From Aquilaria yunnanensis (taxonomy: Eukaryota > Streptophyta > Magnoliopsida > Malvales > Thymelaeaceae), in NCBI GenBank assembly GCA_039654915.1, contig CM077594.1:98470893-98534892 (forward strand): a DNA stretch of 64,000 nucleotides. The letters are read 5' to 3'. Position 1 is the stretch's first letter; every line of letters begins with the position of its first letter. Under the pieces are notes generated by a model, which was not told the origin of the DNA, made no database searches, and saw nothing but the letters and a program-made list of their open reading frames with translations. Shown here one piece after another: positions 12,143-23,382 of this stretch. The translations under genes were made by a program, and so were the position numbers.

Positions 12143-12364
12143 TGAGTGCCCAATACATTAATGAAACCGATTAATATTAATAATGAATCCTAGTAAGAAC
12201 AATTATTCATTCTTCCACTCAACTAAAAGAAACGAAAACAGCCGCACAATCAATTTCAGAGAGACACAAATAATGTAACTTATTGCTTTTCTTGTTCTCA
12301 GTAAGATTTTTTATTAACTTCATAGGCCCGACATGGAGACCAGAGCATTGTAGAGCTTTCTTCA

Positions 12365-12600
12365 ATGGTGGGTCAGGGCAAGACTCTCGATTTCGGAGCT
12401 TCCAAGAAGGCTACGTCGCGCAGCAGCAAAGCCGGCTTCCAGTTACCCGTCGGTCGTATCGCTCGTTTCCTCAAAGCCGGGAAATATGCCGAGCAGGTCA
12501 GACCCGGTGCTTTGGTTTACCTCGCTGTGTTCTCGAATATCTTGCCGTTGAGGTATGCTTAACTCGTCGGACGCTTCTTTCTCAGGCCGCAAAGCAAGAA
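12365..12600 (+). pseudogene. Histone H2A pseudogene, frameshifted and truncated
   Basis: The reading frame from the ATG at 12365 encodes [20 protein letters not shown] and then [20 protein letters not shown], the N-terminal tail and first helix of canonical plant H2A. After GALVYLAV the frame shifts: the next canonical segment, VLEYLAVEV, continues in another frame. The following part (nucleosome-core helices 3 onward and the C-terminal tail) is missing and replaced by unrelated sequence. Substitutions at conserved sites (AEQVRPGAL where H2A has AERVGAGAP) also argue against function. It keeps about half of the usual 130 residues. Confidence 0.85.
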
Positions 12601-12649
12601 AAGCCATGGACGCTGCATTTTCTCCATTGCCCACGACCACAACAAAAGC

Positions 12650-14077
12650 TTAGGGGAAAACTGTTGGCCAGAAAAATGATTTACAAAATAAAATGCTATA
12701 AAGCTGGTGGAAAAAGTGTTTAGGTGATTAAGAATAAAAGCGTGTAAGGGATATTAGAAGCGAGAAAGTAGGAAGAAAAGGCGCAATTTTTTCGGAAAAT
12801 AACAATTTCAATCCTAATATAGTATTTTGCCAAATCAATTCTAAAATTTATCTAGTTTTTAATCAAGTCATAATTCTCATAAAATGAATTGGTTCACATT
12901 CACTGATTCACAGTCATAAGAGGTCACTAACTCATATATAGTGACATGAATGTGGATAGGAATGTCTATTTGCACATTTACCTGTTGGTACCCTGCCTAT
13001 TAGGTAGTTTTTTTTTATTCAATTGAATGGGTTTGGGTCGGATTTATGTATTTTTTTTATATCCATCGGGTACGAAAAGGGTGTTTCACCCATAATTTAA
13101 TCTAAGGATTAGTGAGCTAAGATTTATTAATTGGGTTCATTAATATTGACATGGCTTTTAATATATATATATATATATATGAACGCATAGAAGATTTTAA
13201 GTGGACTTGTAATGAATTAAGGTATCGTAGGAAGCAAGCAAGGTGGCATAACATGTGGCGGATGAAAAACAAAACAAGACATACATGCTAAGCACCTGGT
13301 GGTTAATTAAGCAAGAAATTAAGTGGAATTATGTGGTGGTCCAATGGTGAAAAAAGGAAGAAGGAATACGTACATGGGATTGAGAAATTAAAAGGAGCAT
13401 TTAGGTGGCGGTGCATGAATAAAAATAGATTAAAAGCTGCAGGTTTTCTGTAACCGGCTGCACGGTGACAAAATAACATAGAAACATAAGCATGAGGTGG
13501 CGGCATGTATTGGAAATAATGCTGTGGCATCCTTATGCTTGCTTGAGTGGCAAGCTTGCTAAGTGTCCTACACCGATGGAGCCTAGTAACCATTGAAGTG
13601 TCAAACAAAGGGATAAAGAGAGTATTGCGGTGTCATGGTGATGAGTTACCTAGGCTATATATAAATAGCTATGGTTGCTCTTGGTTTCCTCAAGAAATTT
13701 GTTTGCTTGTTTCTAAAGCTTCCTACACCAAATGGCCATAAGTTAAGTGGTGGCTTATGAGCGAGAAAAGAATTTGTTTCCTTATTCCTATAGAAGACAT
13801 CGTAAAAGAGAAAGGTGTCGTGAGCTAAGGAAGAGGTAGCCCGGGAGCAAAGCAAGCAAATATGAAATTTTAGTACAAGGCTTGGGGAATAATTTCTTGG
13901 GAAGCTTACGGCCAAATTGAAAAAATTTTGGTATGGTTTCCTAAATTAATTTGCTAATTAATATTGGATTGATATTGAGTATTGATCAATCAAAATTATG
14001 TGGTTAGTGACAAAATTAGAAGTCAGCTAGAGGATTAATTAGCAAAGTGGAAAGCAAGGCCTAAAGCTCGCATACCC
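12650..14077. other. Intergenic DNA, no supported gene
   Basis: AT-rich with an (AT)n microsatellite at about 13159-13180. Between 13200 and 13900 the base composition is more balanced and several short open frames overlap on both strands, but none has a recognisable domain, splice structure or codon pattern that would set it apart. Confidence 0.4.
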
Positions 14078-14141
14078 AATGAATTCAAAGTACTAAGGTA
14101 AGGGTTTTCAATGAATTCAAAGTACTAAGGTAAGGGTTTTC
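14078..14141 (+). repeat. Perfect tandem duplication of 32 bp
   Basis: The unit AATGAATTCAAAGTACTAAG plus the next 12 bases occurs twice without interruption (14078-14109 and 14110-14141). The two copies appear identical, so the duplication is recent. Confidence 0.9.
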
Positions 14142-14257
14142 TCTACATTGCTTCTTAAGTTCTAAGTTAGAATTGCCATTATGATCTTGGTTGTGGTGAT
14201 TGACTTGTAAATGAAGCAAGCTAGGACAAGGATGGCTTAAAGCCAAATGAATTACAC

Positions 14258-14594
14258 CCAATTCGTTTCAACTTTAGCTAATTGACTACAAAATGACTTT
14301 TTCTTATTTTTACATCTTTTTTACTTGAAACTAATTTTAATTAAAAGCCAATATTATGTAGCTACAATAATCAATTAAAAATATAATTTTTATAATCTTA
14401 CTAATTTTTTATGAATTTTTCTAGTTTCAAGTCTTAAAAAAGAAAAATTCATAAAAATTTAACAACATCATAAAAATTTACTTTCAAATTGATTATTGCA
14501 TCTACATAACATTAACTTTCAAATGAAATTGGTTTCACGTAAAAAAGATGAAAAAGTTAAAAAAAGTCAGTTGACTTTAGACGAAACGAATTGG
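14258..14594. mobile_element. Small inverted-repeat MITE, 337 bp
   Basis: The left end CCAATTCGTTTCAACTTTAG and the right end read on the other strand (CCAATTCGTTTCGTCTAAAG) are near-identical. Pairing continues inward: an AATTGACT word faces AGTCAGTTGACTT, and AAATGACTTTTTCTT faces a diverged partner. The interior is AT-rich and itself partly palindromic. I see no convincing target duplication, so the superfamily is not assigned. Confidence 0.6.
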
Positions 14595-14880
14595 CCCTTA
14601 CTCTTTAGTGTAGGGGATATGATTTGTGGTCTATGATTCTAAACCTGAGAACCTCAACATGATCCACAGTTTATGATTCTGGACCTAAGAATCTCAATGC
14701 TAGCTTAAGAATGAACCACAAGTAACTAGGAAGTCTAGTTAGGACAACCATGATAGGCTTCTGGAGCTCATTGTCTACTTGTTGATGGTTACTTGTACTG
14801 AAGGCTTCTGGCCTCATTGTTTGATTAGTTATTAGTAATCATGTATTATGCAGTCTGCATTATTATATATATATATATAT

Positions 14881-15736
14881 TGATGCCCAGCAGCATCTTC
14901 GTCGGGTGACATTATGACTTCGGGAGGGACTTCCTGAGAGGGAGGACGTTTGGAGCAAAGATTTCCCAGAGGAGTGTGCCTGAAATGCTCAGAAAGAAAA
15001 AGGTTAGGAGGTCCCCGGAGTATTTTTCTGGGGAGGAGCCTCTGATGCCCAAGTCAGTGTTCTGAGGGGAGATAGAGGAAGAGCACTAGGAGGCTGGGTG
15101 GTCTTGCCTGTTCGTGTTTTCTCAGGGAGAGGGGGCCGGATCCTTTGCCAGGGCCTGTTTCCTGGTATTTATAAGGGTGCCCAGCCCGTTCAGATCGCGA
15201 CACGTGTTCGGTCGGATGTGATCTGTACTTCTGGGCGTAAGGGACAGGTAGCCGTTTGTAGGCTCCTCGGGTCTGGGACTGAGACAGGTCGTGACAAGAC
15301 TTGGATGGCGTCGGCGCGTCAGTCCGCTCTTCGAGGCGGTGTGTAGCGCATGTGGGCGACATGTCAGAGACCCCTTAAATGCTCATGCCGTACCCCCGAG
15401 GTCCTCTGGGCAAGGTCGTCCTTTGGTACGGACGCCCCTCTTCGGGAATTATGCCCATAGTTCGGGGAGTTCCCTGGTTCGAGGGTTCCGCCTTCGAGAG
15501 ATTCTCTCCTGCTTGAAATAGCTGGTTCTTCATCCCCGAAGGCGATTCGTTTGGTCCCCCGAGGGAGCCGGTAACATCCTTGAAATTCCTGACGTACTAG
15601 CCGAAGTCCCGAGTTCGAGGTGTTTGACTTCGCTCCTTCCGAGGTCAGTGATAGCGCCTCTTTCGAATGACGTCAGGCTTCCCGACCACACTATTGGTAG
15701 GAAGTATGTACTGAGAGAGGCGATAGCCCATTGGCT

Positions 15737-15740
<4 letters not shown>
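14881..15740. mobile_element. Solo LTR, 860 bp, GC-rich, in a TA microsatellite
   Basis: The segment begins TGATGCCCAGCAGCATC and ends CCATTGGCTATCA, the TG...CA ends of an LTR. It is flanked by TATAT at 14876-14880 and 15741-15745; because both sides lie in (AT)n runs the duplication is suggestive rather than decisive. It is much richer in GC than its surroundings, and a TATA-like TATTTATAAGG lies at about 15165. No internal retrotransposon coding is next to it, so it is a solo LTR. The sharp composition change at both borders supports these limits. Confidence 0.8.
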
Positions 15741-15770
<30 letters not shown>

Positions 15771-16129
15771 GTGTCGGACTAATGTGTTTTAAGTTACAAG
15801 AATAAAAGTAGTAAAACCCCTTATTGAGTTTTAAGATTCCAAAAACTCACCCATTCTGTTTTGTTTGTTCTAGGGGATAATGAGTTAAGTCACTGACTGT
15901 GTGTGTTCTAGCTTGGAAGTGTCTTCTGTGCATGTAATGATCTTATTTTTTATCAAACAATTATTGAGTATATGACCATGTAACTAAGGCACTTTTTTTT
16001 ACAGTGGCTTGTAGTGTATAGTATGCATGGTGTATGGGTTTCATGAAGGCAACATGTATGGCTAGAATGCTAGAGACCTAGTGATTGTTTTTCTTGTGCT
16101 TGGTTTTGATGTGACTGTGTATATTGTAT
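15741..16129. other. Intergenic, begins with (AT)n microsatellite
   Basis: An (AT)n run of about 26 bp opens the interval. The rest is anonymous, with TSD copy TAT at 16127-16129 belonging to the CACTA element that follows. Confidence 0.5.
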
Positions 16130-17291
16130 CATTACTAAAAAAAATTATTTTTTTCCAACGTTCTCGCGTTGGAAAACATAATTTTCCAACACAAGGCTGT
16201 TGGAAATAGACGGGTTGGAAAATCAAACATTGAAAAAAAAATTTCCAACGGCTCTAGAGTTGCTTGTTGGTATTACCAAAGGTTATGCCATTGGAAAGTA
16301 AGCCATTGCAAATTTCCAATGGCCAAATCACAACACTGTTTTTGCAATGGTCTATTGTTTTTCCAATGGCTCAAGCCAATGGAAATTTCCAATGACCTAG
16401 CCGTTGGAAAAGTCATTTTGAATATATATATATTCAAAAATTAGAAAATAAAATCAAATTAAAATTTAAAAATCAAAGAAAAATGAAAAATTGTATCAGA
16501 TTTGCACCAAAAATATATTTTATATTTACAAAAATTACAAAATCAATATAGAATCCAAAAAATTTCAAAATTAATCCAAAATACAAAAATTCAAAGTCCA
16601 ATCAGATCGCACCAAAACAAAAATTCAAACATACAATCAAAATTTGAAATTGAAATTAAAATGATAAATCAGATCAGATCTAGATGAAAATGCAAAACGA
16701 AAATTCAAAATTCAAAACAAAATGAAAACCAATATCAGATCTGCACAAAAGAATGCCGACAAAGGAAAATGATAAAGAATGCTGCGGTAGGGAGGCCAAG
16801 GAAGGATGACGAAGCAAGACAGATGAAGGACGGCAAGGCTAGTCCGAGGAAGGACTGTAAGGCTAGGTCGAGGAAGGACTAGCTGTGGAGCAGAGCCAAA
16901 TCAGAGGATAAAGTCGAGCTATGTAAAATGGTTGGGCGACAAGCGAGGTGGAGGCTAGGTTACGAGCAAGGTAGAGGCTCGGTAACAAGCGAGGCGGAGG
17001 TTGGGTGATGAGCGAGGCGAAAGCTGGGTGGTGAACAAGGCAGAGGCTGGGTGATAAGCGAGGTCGAGGGAAGAGGAAGGCGAAGAGAGATGACAGAAGG
17101 ATGAGAGACATGGGCAGAGAGGGAGAAGGATGAGAGGCGACAGTAGTAAATGGGAGGTTAGAGAGGTAGGTTAGGTTTTCATATGAAGTAAGTTAGGGTT
17201 TTATGGGCCTTATGGGTTTTATAGGCTTTTACATATAATAATAACAATAATAATTATTGTTATTAGTAAATATGTTATTATGTATGATGTA

Positions 17292-17322
<31 letters not shown>

Positions 17323-17366
17323 TATGTTTATATATTTGTACACGGTATATATATACACACACACTC

Positions 17367-19550
17367 TGTCAGAGCCCAAACTCACCCTACTCAGAACCTA
17401 AAGGGTTTAATGGTAATTTGAACTTAGTAAGATGGCTAGGGTCTGCTAACTAGGATGCTTAACCCTTATTTTCTGTCTTTAATCGAACAGGGCTGATATT
17501 AGAATTTTACGTTATTTAACCAAATTTTGATTCTAGATGAGGGTTTATAGGCGAAAATGTAGGGAGTACTTACTTTTACTAACAAGTTTTATTACAAGGT
17601 TCTGGATTTAGGTAAGTAAGGTTATTAGGATAGGCAGCTTTGGGCGTCTAGGCAAACATAGTGGGTGTGGTAGGTTTCGTCCGTGAAAATTAGTGTCAAT
17701 GTATACCCATGTGTATCCAGGAGGCTTACCTTAGCCCCTTATGGAGTGCTAGCCCGATTCATGCTTAAGTAAAAAAGAACACTTTCTAAGTACTTTAGTC
17801 ACTATTTTACAAATTTCTAGCATGCATCTTTTCTTCTGATATCATGGAATCTCTAGTTTTTTATATGACTCCAAGGTCTATGCCAAGCTAAAAAGAACCT
17901 AGGGAATCAAGTATATGTACAAGCATTTACAAGGCAAAATTTAGCTCTTAGGGTTTACATGGCCAAGACTACAAACACCCATTTTCATTACATCATTATA
18001 AAACCATCCATGCCATTAACTAAGTTCAAATAGTTTCCACACCTACAGTGGCTTTAACCTTCATTTTCACAAAACACTTATGCTAAAGTTGCCTAACGAT
18101 TTGTCTAGTCTTTATCCAAACCAAAACAGAGGCAAATGCAGCTAAACCCACAACAGCCATGATAGCCTACACATAAACCAAATTCGTTGGAAATTAAAAT
18201 GGATTTATATTCTTATTGCCACATGTTCGAGCCCTTACCTTATTGAACATATACCTCTAAGGGGGTCATTAACCTCTATTCTACTAGGTTATTTCCTGAA
18301 ATGGGCAGATATAGGGCATGATACTTGAGTACTTGATAAGGGTTTCATACAACATCAAATGCCTATTTCACTCAAAGCACATAATTTCTATATATGTATA
18401 CAGATATATAAAAAAAACATCTTTCTATTCTTGTGGCCTAGCAATAAAAACATGAAAACATAAGGAAAACAATATATAACATGATAGAATTCATTCACAT
18501 AATAATCCTGGGGGGGGGGGGGAGGAGTTAGCACATACAAACAATCACAGAAGCATGCATTACACACGCATTACACATACCTCCACACATTTCTTCTTAA
18601 CTTAGCAAGCATTTTCCTTTCTAGATTTTTAACATGTGATCATTTATTTTAGAGTAGGTTTAATAGAGAGATCCAGGTAAAAGAAAAAGTTCGGCCATAC
18701 TTAGTCTTTTACCCTAATGCTTGCCATAGTGCAAGCTAGCTAGCTCACCGTAACTCCAAAGCGTCATAACCCATGTTCATAGCACTTAGGTTCACTCGGC
18801 CTTAACCATCCCATAAGGCAGCACCTTTCTTACCATAATTCAAAGAAAGGAGCATCCATAGAAACCTTTACCTTGCTCAGAAAATGGCAGCAATTGAAGG
18901 ATGAAGGTTGTCACGCACCATACACACTTTCTTGAAGCTTTCCGTGTGCCTACACCTTCAGTTTTTCCTCCACTTTCAGCACTAAAATAAGAGGTCATAG
19001 TCTAATTTTACATGTTCTAATTGACCCAAGAAGCCTTGAAGAAGTTGCCAAGTCCAAGCGGTGATGTGCGGCCAAATTGGCCTTGTTGGCCAAGCATAAT
19101 TTTTTACCAAATTTTGATCTAATTCCTCTCGGCTCCTCTAAATCATTTTATGTATTAATTCAACCTATTTATCCCTTATTATGGCATGTTTTAAGCACTC
19201 ATATCAACTTTTAACTTGGTCATTTTGGGTCCCAAATTTTACATAAGGCCAAGAACAATTTAGGTGCACCTAAAGGTCCTTTAGTGCATCTTATTGTGTC
19301 TTGCCTCATTTTTTTTAGCATTTTCCACCTTCATGGAATTCTCATGAATACTTTCATTGGTACCTTCAATTTCATTCACAAGCCAAGGCTTCTAAGTCCA
19401 CAATTTCAGATAAATGCACATACAAGTATGCCTGAGGTTTTCCTATTGTCCCTTTTAATGTTTGGAAAAAATTTCTCATAAAAATTAGAGTCCATGAAAG
19501 CCTCACATTTTCTTTCACATGCCAATGACTGGTTCTGTTAGTACCTACTA
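17367..19550 (-). mobile_element. Inverted LTR copy of the chromovirus (minus orientation, 5' end truncated)
   Basis: Read on the minus strand, this 2.18-kb segment matches the LTR at 20828-27159 base for base apart from scattered substitutions and that LTR's two insertions. It ends at TGTCAGAGCCCAAACTC on the + strand, i.e. ...GGGCTCTGACA on its own strand. It lacks the first ~38 bases of the LTR: similarity stops at about 19550, where integrase sequence starts. It keeps the unoccupied CTAAC site where the other LTR has two insertions. A poly-G run of about 13 lies at 18510. Confidence 0.85.
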
Positions 19551-20800
19551 GGGTAAGAACTGATCCCAACTCAGAGTAATCACTATTGAAAAGGCACATT
19601 TGGTGGCCGAACATGATACAAGAAATTGGTACCTATATAGCTAAATGTGTTGTATATCAACAAGTAAAGGTGGAACATAAAAAACCAAGGGTAAGCTATG
19701 AAGTTTGCCTTTGCCAGAAAGGAAATGGGGGTCCATTGCTATGGCCTTCTTGGTAAGTATGCCTATGAATAAGAAGAAACATGATGCTACCTGGATACTT
19801 GTGGACAGATTTACAAAATCTGCTCATTTCTTACCCATTAATCTCACTAATTTGTTGGATAGGCTAGCACGGCTGTATATTAAGGAAATAGTGAGATTGC
19901 ATGGTATCCCAAATGATATAGTTTCAGATAGTAACCCAAGGTTTGTGTCTAAGTTTTAGAAGTCATTGCATCAAGCATTGAGTACGCAATTAAAACTAAG
20001 TTTAGCCTACCACCCCTAAACAGATGGCTAAACAGAGAAAACTATAAAAGTCCTCGAGGACCTGTTAAGATGTTGTGTATTATATTTTAAAGAAAATTAG
20101 GATCAGTTCTTACTTTTGATAGAATTCTCCTACAATAATAGTTATCACTCAGTGATAAAAATGGCACCTTATAAAGCATTATATGGGTGGACATGCATTA
20201 CACCCCATTGTTGGCAAGACTCTAGAGATAAAATTAAAATAGGACCAGAATTAATACATGAAACTACTGAGAAGATTAAAGTGATTTAAGAAAGGATCAG
20301 ATCTGCCAATGATTGAGAAGAGACATATGCCATTCTCAAAAGGAGAAGGGATCTAGAATTCCAAGAAGCGAAAATGTGTGGATTAAGGTATCCCCGATGA
20401 AAGGAGTTATGAGGTTTGGCAAGAAAGGTAAACTAGCCTCTAGATATATTGGACCATTCTAAATAATGGCTAAAATTGGCAAAGTTGCATATAAGTTAAA
20501 CTTACCCCCAGAATTCTCATATATACATAATACCTTTCATGTCAGTATGCTCAAAAGGTGCTTATCTGTTCCACAACAACCTATACCTACTTCTGATATC
20601 ATAGTACGTCCCAACTTAACCTATGAAGAGGAACTTATGAAAATATTGGCAAGGGATGTTAGAAAACTAAGAAGTAAATGGTTAAATATGATAAAAGTTC
20701 AATGGACTCATCATTCAAAACAAGAAGCCACATGGGAAGTTTAAGTAGAGATGCTTAAAAGATATCCACAATTACTCCTTAAGTTACTTGAGAATTTGGA
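19551..20800 (+). pseudogene. Ty3/gypsy chromovirus integrase fragment with chromodomain
   Basis: The + strand encodes, with several stops and frame changes, the C-terminal part of a gypsy polyprotein. In order: an HHCC zinc-binding region (KRHIWWPNM, then CVVYQQVKVEHKKP, with the first Cys of the pair kept and the second changed to Tyr); the integrase core (WILVDRFTKSAHFLP, YIKEIVRLHGIPNDIVSD, with the second catalytic Asp); the [10 protein letters not shown] region; the [11 protein letters not shown] region; and a C-terminal chromodomain-like tail (VQWTHHSKQEATWEV...YPQL). The HVSMLKRC and EEATWE-type tail is typical of chromoviruses of the Tekay/Del type. Protease, reverse transcriptase and RNase H are absent to the left, where an inverted LTR abuts. 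Confidence 0.9.
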
Positions 20801-20814
20801 GGGCCAAATTCTTT

Positions 20815-20827
20815 AAGGAAGAAGGAA
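20815..20827 (+). other. Polypurine tract of the chromovirus
   Basis: AAGGAAGAAGGAA lies directly before the TGTCAAGCC that opens the 3' LTR, the expected place and composition for the plus-strand primer of reverse transcription. Confidence 0.8.
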
Positions 20828-21877
20828 TGTCAAGCCTATGACTTGCATTGGCTATAAGCCGGGAGCCTTAGCAAGTACTAATAGAACCAGTCATTAGCAT
20901 GTGAAAGAAAATGTGAGGCTTTCATGGACTCTAATTTTTATGAGAAATTTTTCTGAGCATTAAAAGGGACACTAGAAAACCTTCAGGCACACTTGTATGT
21001 GCATTTATCTGAAATTGTGGACTTAGAAGCCTTGGATTCTGAATAAAATTGAAGGTACCAATGAAAGTACTCATGAGAATTCCATGGAGGTGGAAAATGT
21101 TGAAAAAAAATGAGGCAAGACACAATAAGATGCACTAAAGGACTTTTGAGTGCACCTAAATTGTTCTTGGCCTTATATAAAATTTGGGACCCAAAATAAC
21201 CAAGTTAAAAGTTGAGATGGGTGCTTAAAACGTGCCACAATAAGGGATAAATAGGTTGCATTAATAAATAAAATGATTTAGGGGAGCCGAGAGCAAATAG
21301 ACCAAAATTTGGTTAAAAATTACGCTTGCACTTGGCAACTTCTGCAAGGCTTCTTGGGTCAATTAAAACATATAAAATTAGACTACAACCTCTTATTTTA
21401 GTGCCGAAAGAAAGCAAAAAAAAAAAAAGCAAAATGAAAGTGGAGAAAAAACTGAAGGTGGAAGCGCACGAAAAGTTTCACAGAGGTGCGTATGGTACAT
21501 GACAACCTTCATCCTTCAATTGCTACCATTTTCTGAGCAAGGTAAGGGTTTCTATGGATTCTCCTTTCTTTGAACTATGGTAAGGAAGGTGTTGCCTTAG
21601 GGGACGGTTAAGGCCGAGTGAACCTAAGTGCTATGAACATGGGCTATAATGCTTTGGCTTTATGGTAAGCTAGCTAACTTGCACTATGGCAAGCATTAGG
21701 GTAAAAGACTAAGTAGGGCCAAACTTCTTCTTTTACTTGGAGCTATCTGTCAAACCTACTCTAAAATAAATGATCACATGTTAAAAATCTAGAAAGGAAA
21801 ATGCTTGCTAAGTTAAAAAGAAACGTGTGGAGATGTGTGTGTAATGCATGCTTCTATGATTGTTTGCATGTGCTAAC

Positions 21878-23377
21878 TGATGAATACTCATAAGTGTATT
21901 GCTATTAAGAGTTTAAATCATCATTATACACTGTGAGTATGATTAATTTCTATATTTTGAGCATTTTTCCACCAAGTTACTATTCACACGCGTTTATACT
22001 ATTCACCGACTTGCTGTTCATACACATATTTCACTGTTCATACGCGTATTCACTGTACATATGCAGTTTACTGTTCATTAATATTAAAATATAAATATTA
22101 AATAATTATGTTTTTATGGAGGTAAAAAATCATCACTTGACGGCCCTTCACAAGAAAAAAATCATATCTTGAGCTGTAGGCATCGGAACTGAGTGATTCT
22201 AAATTTATCTGAAAGCCAACACATAGATCTTCAACTCTGCTTCATTTCGTAAGCTAGTTTGATCATTTTCATTGCCAAAATATGATTATAGATTAGACCA
22301 TTCGTTCTTTTATGTGCTGAAGAGCAGTTTCAGTAGAAAAATCATAACTTGAGCTACAAATGTCCGATTTGAATAAGCAAGCTATCGATTCGAAGCTAAA
22401 GAGGAGATCTACAACTTTTGTACTTTGAGGAAGAGCTGATCTGATGTTTACGATGGTCAAAAAATTAAAATAAGTTGTGGCCTGCCATTATTGATTTGTA
22501 TTTACGTACATTTTACCATTTTATTTTTACCATTTCACCTACCCCAAAACTCTATAAATAGGCACCTTGGGGGGAGGGTGAAGCATGCTATTTTTTAGGC
22601 TTCCTTTATGTTCTTGTATCATTTTTAGATTTTCTCCTTTGTTCTTGTTTTTATTTTCAATACCGAAGCTTTGTCCAAGTGTTTTCCCGTTCTTCTTCTT
22701 GTTCTTCTTTTGATCTTTCAATCCATGTTTATTTCATCTTTCTACATGTTGCTTACTTTTATTATGGCTAACTAATCTTCTTTTTGCTAAAGTGAAAGGG
22801 TGAAGCTTTTGGTATAGAGGTTATGATTGATTTGAATGAATTACAACGTCAACGGTATTTTCTTCCTTAATCTATTTAACTTCCCTCCTTGTTAAGTGGG
22901 AGTCTTGATTCATCATAGCCAATAAATCATAGTCAATTATTGGCACAAAAGCTGCTTGATTCCCTCTGTAGAACATGACTTTGCTGGCTATATTGGAATC
23001 TTGAGTTATTGTCGACAAAGGTTAGCATGATGGATACTTGAATCCATTAGCAAGCGTTAGCGTTTTAAGATCAATGAAAGTTAATACTAACTAAATTCCC
23101 CTTTTGGGACTTCCTTTATGTGTGGATCTCAATTGAATGGTAAGATGGGCTAAAAATAATCATAACCGATATACTAAAAGAGGATTCCCCAACCTTAGCT
23201 ATTTTATTTGAATTTCAATTTTAATTCACACTTGTTCACACCTTTCACCAAAACTTTCTTTATTAAAACTTCAATTTGTATTTCTTAATTCATTTCCCTA
23301 TGGTTCAACACTCGAACTCCTGAGATTTTATTACCTGCGACAACCTACATTTGGGTTACAACTGCTAGAGTGCAACA
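21878..23377 (+). mobile_element. Solo LTR-like insertion A (TG...CA, 1500 bp)
   Basis: It starts TGATGAATACTCATAAG and ends CTAGAGTGCAACA, with CTAAC immediately on both sides (21873-21877 and 23378-23382). A promoter-like TATAAATAGG at about 22553 followed by pyrimidine-rich sequence suggests + orientation. No coding sequence is visible. The 5-bp duplication and TG...CA ends indicate a solo LTR of an LTR retrotransposon; the lineage is not determined. Confidence 0.75.
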
Positions 23378-23382
23378 CTAAC

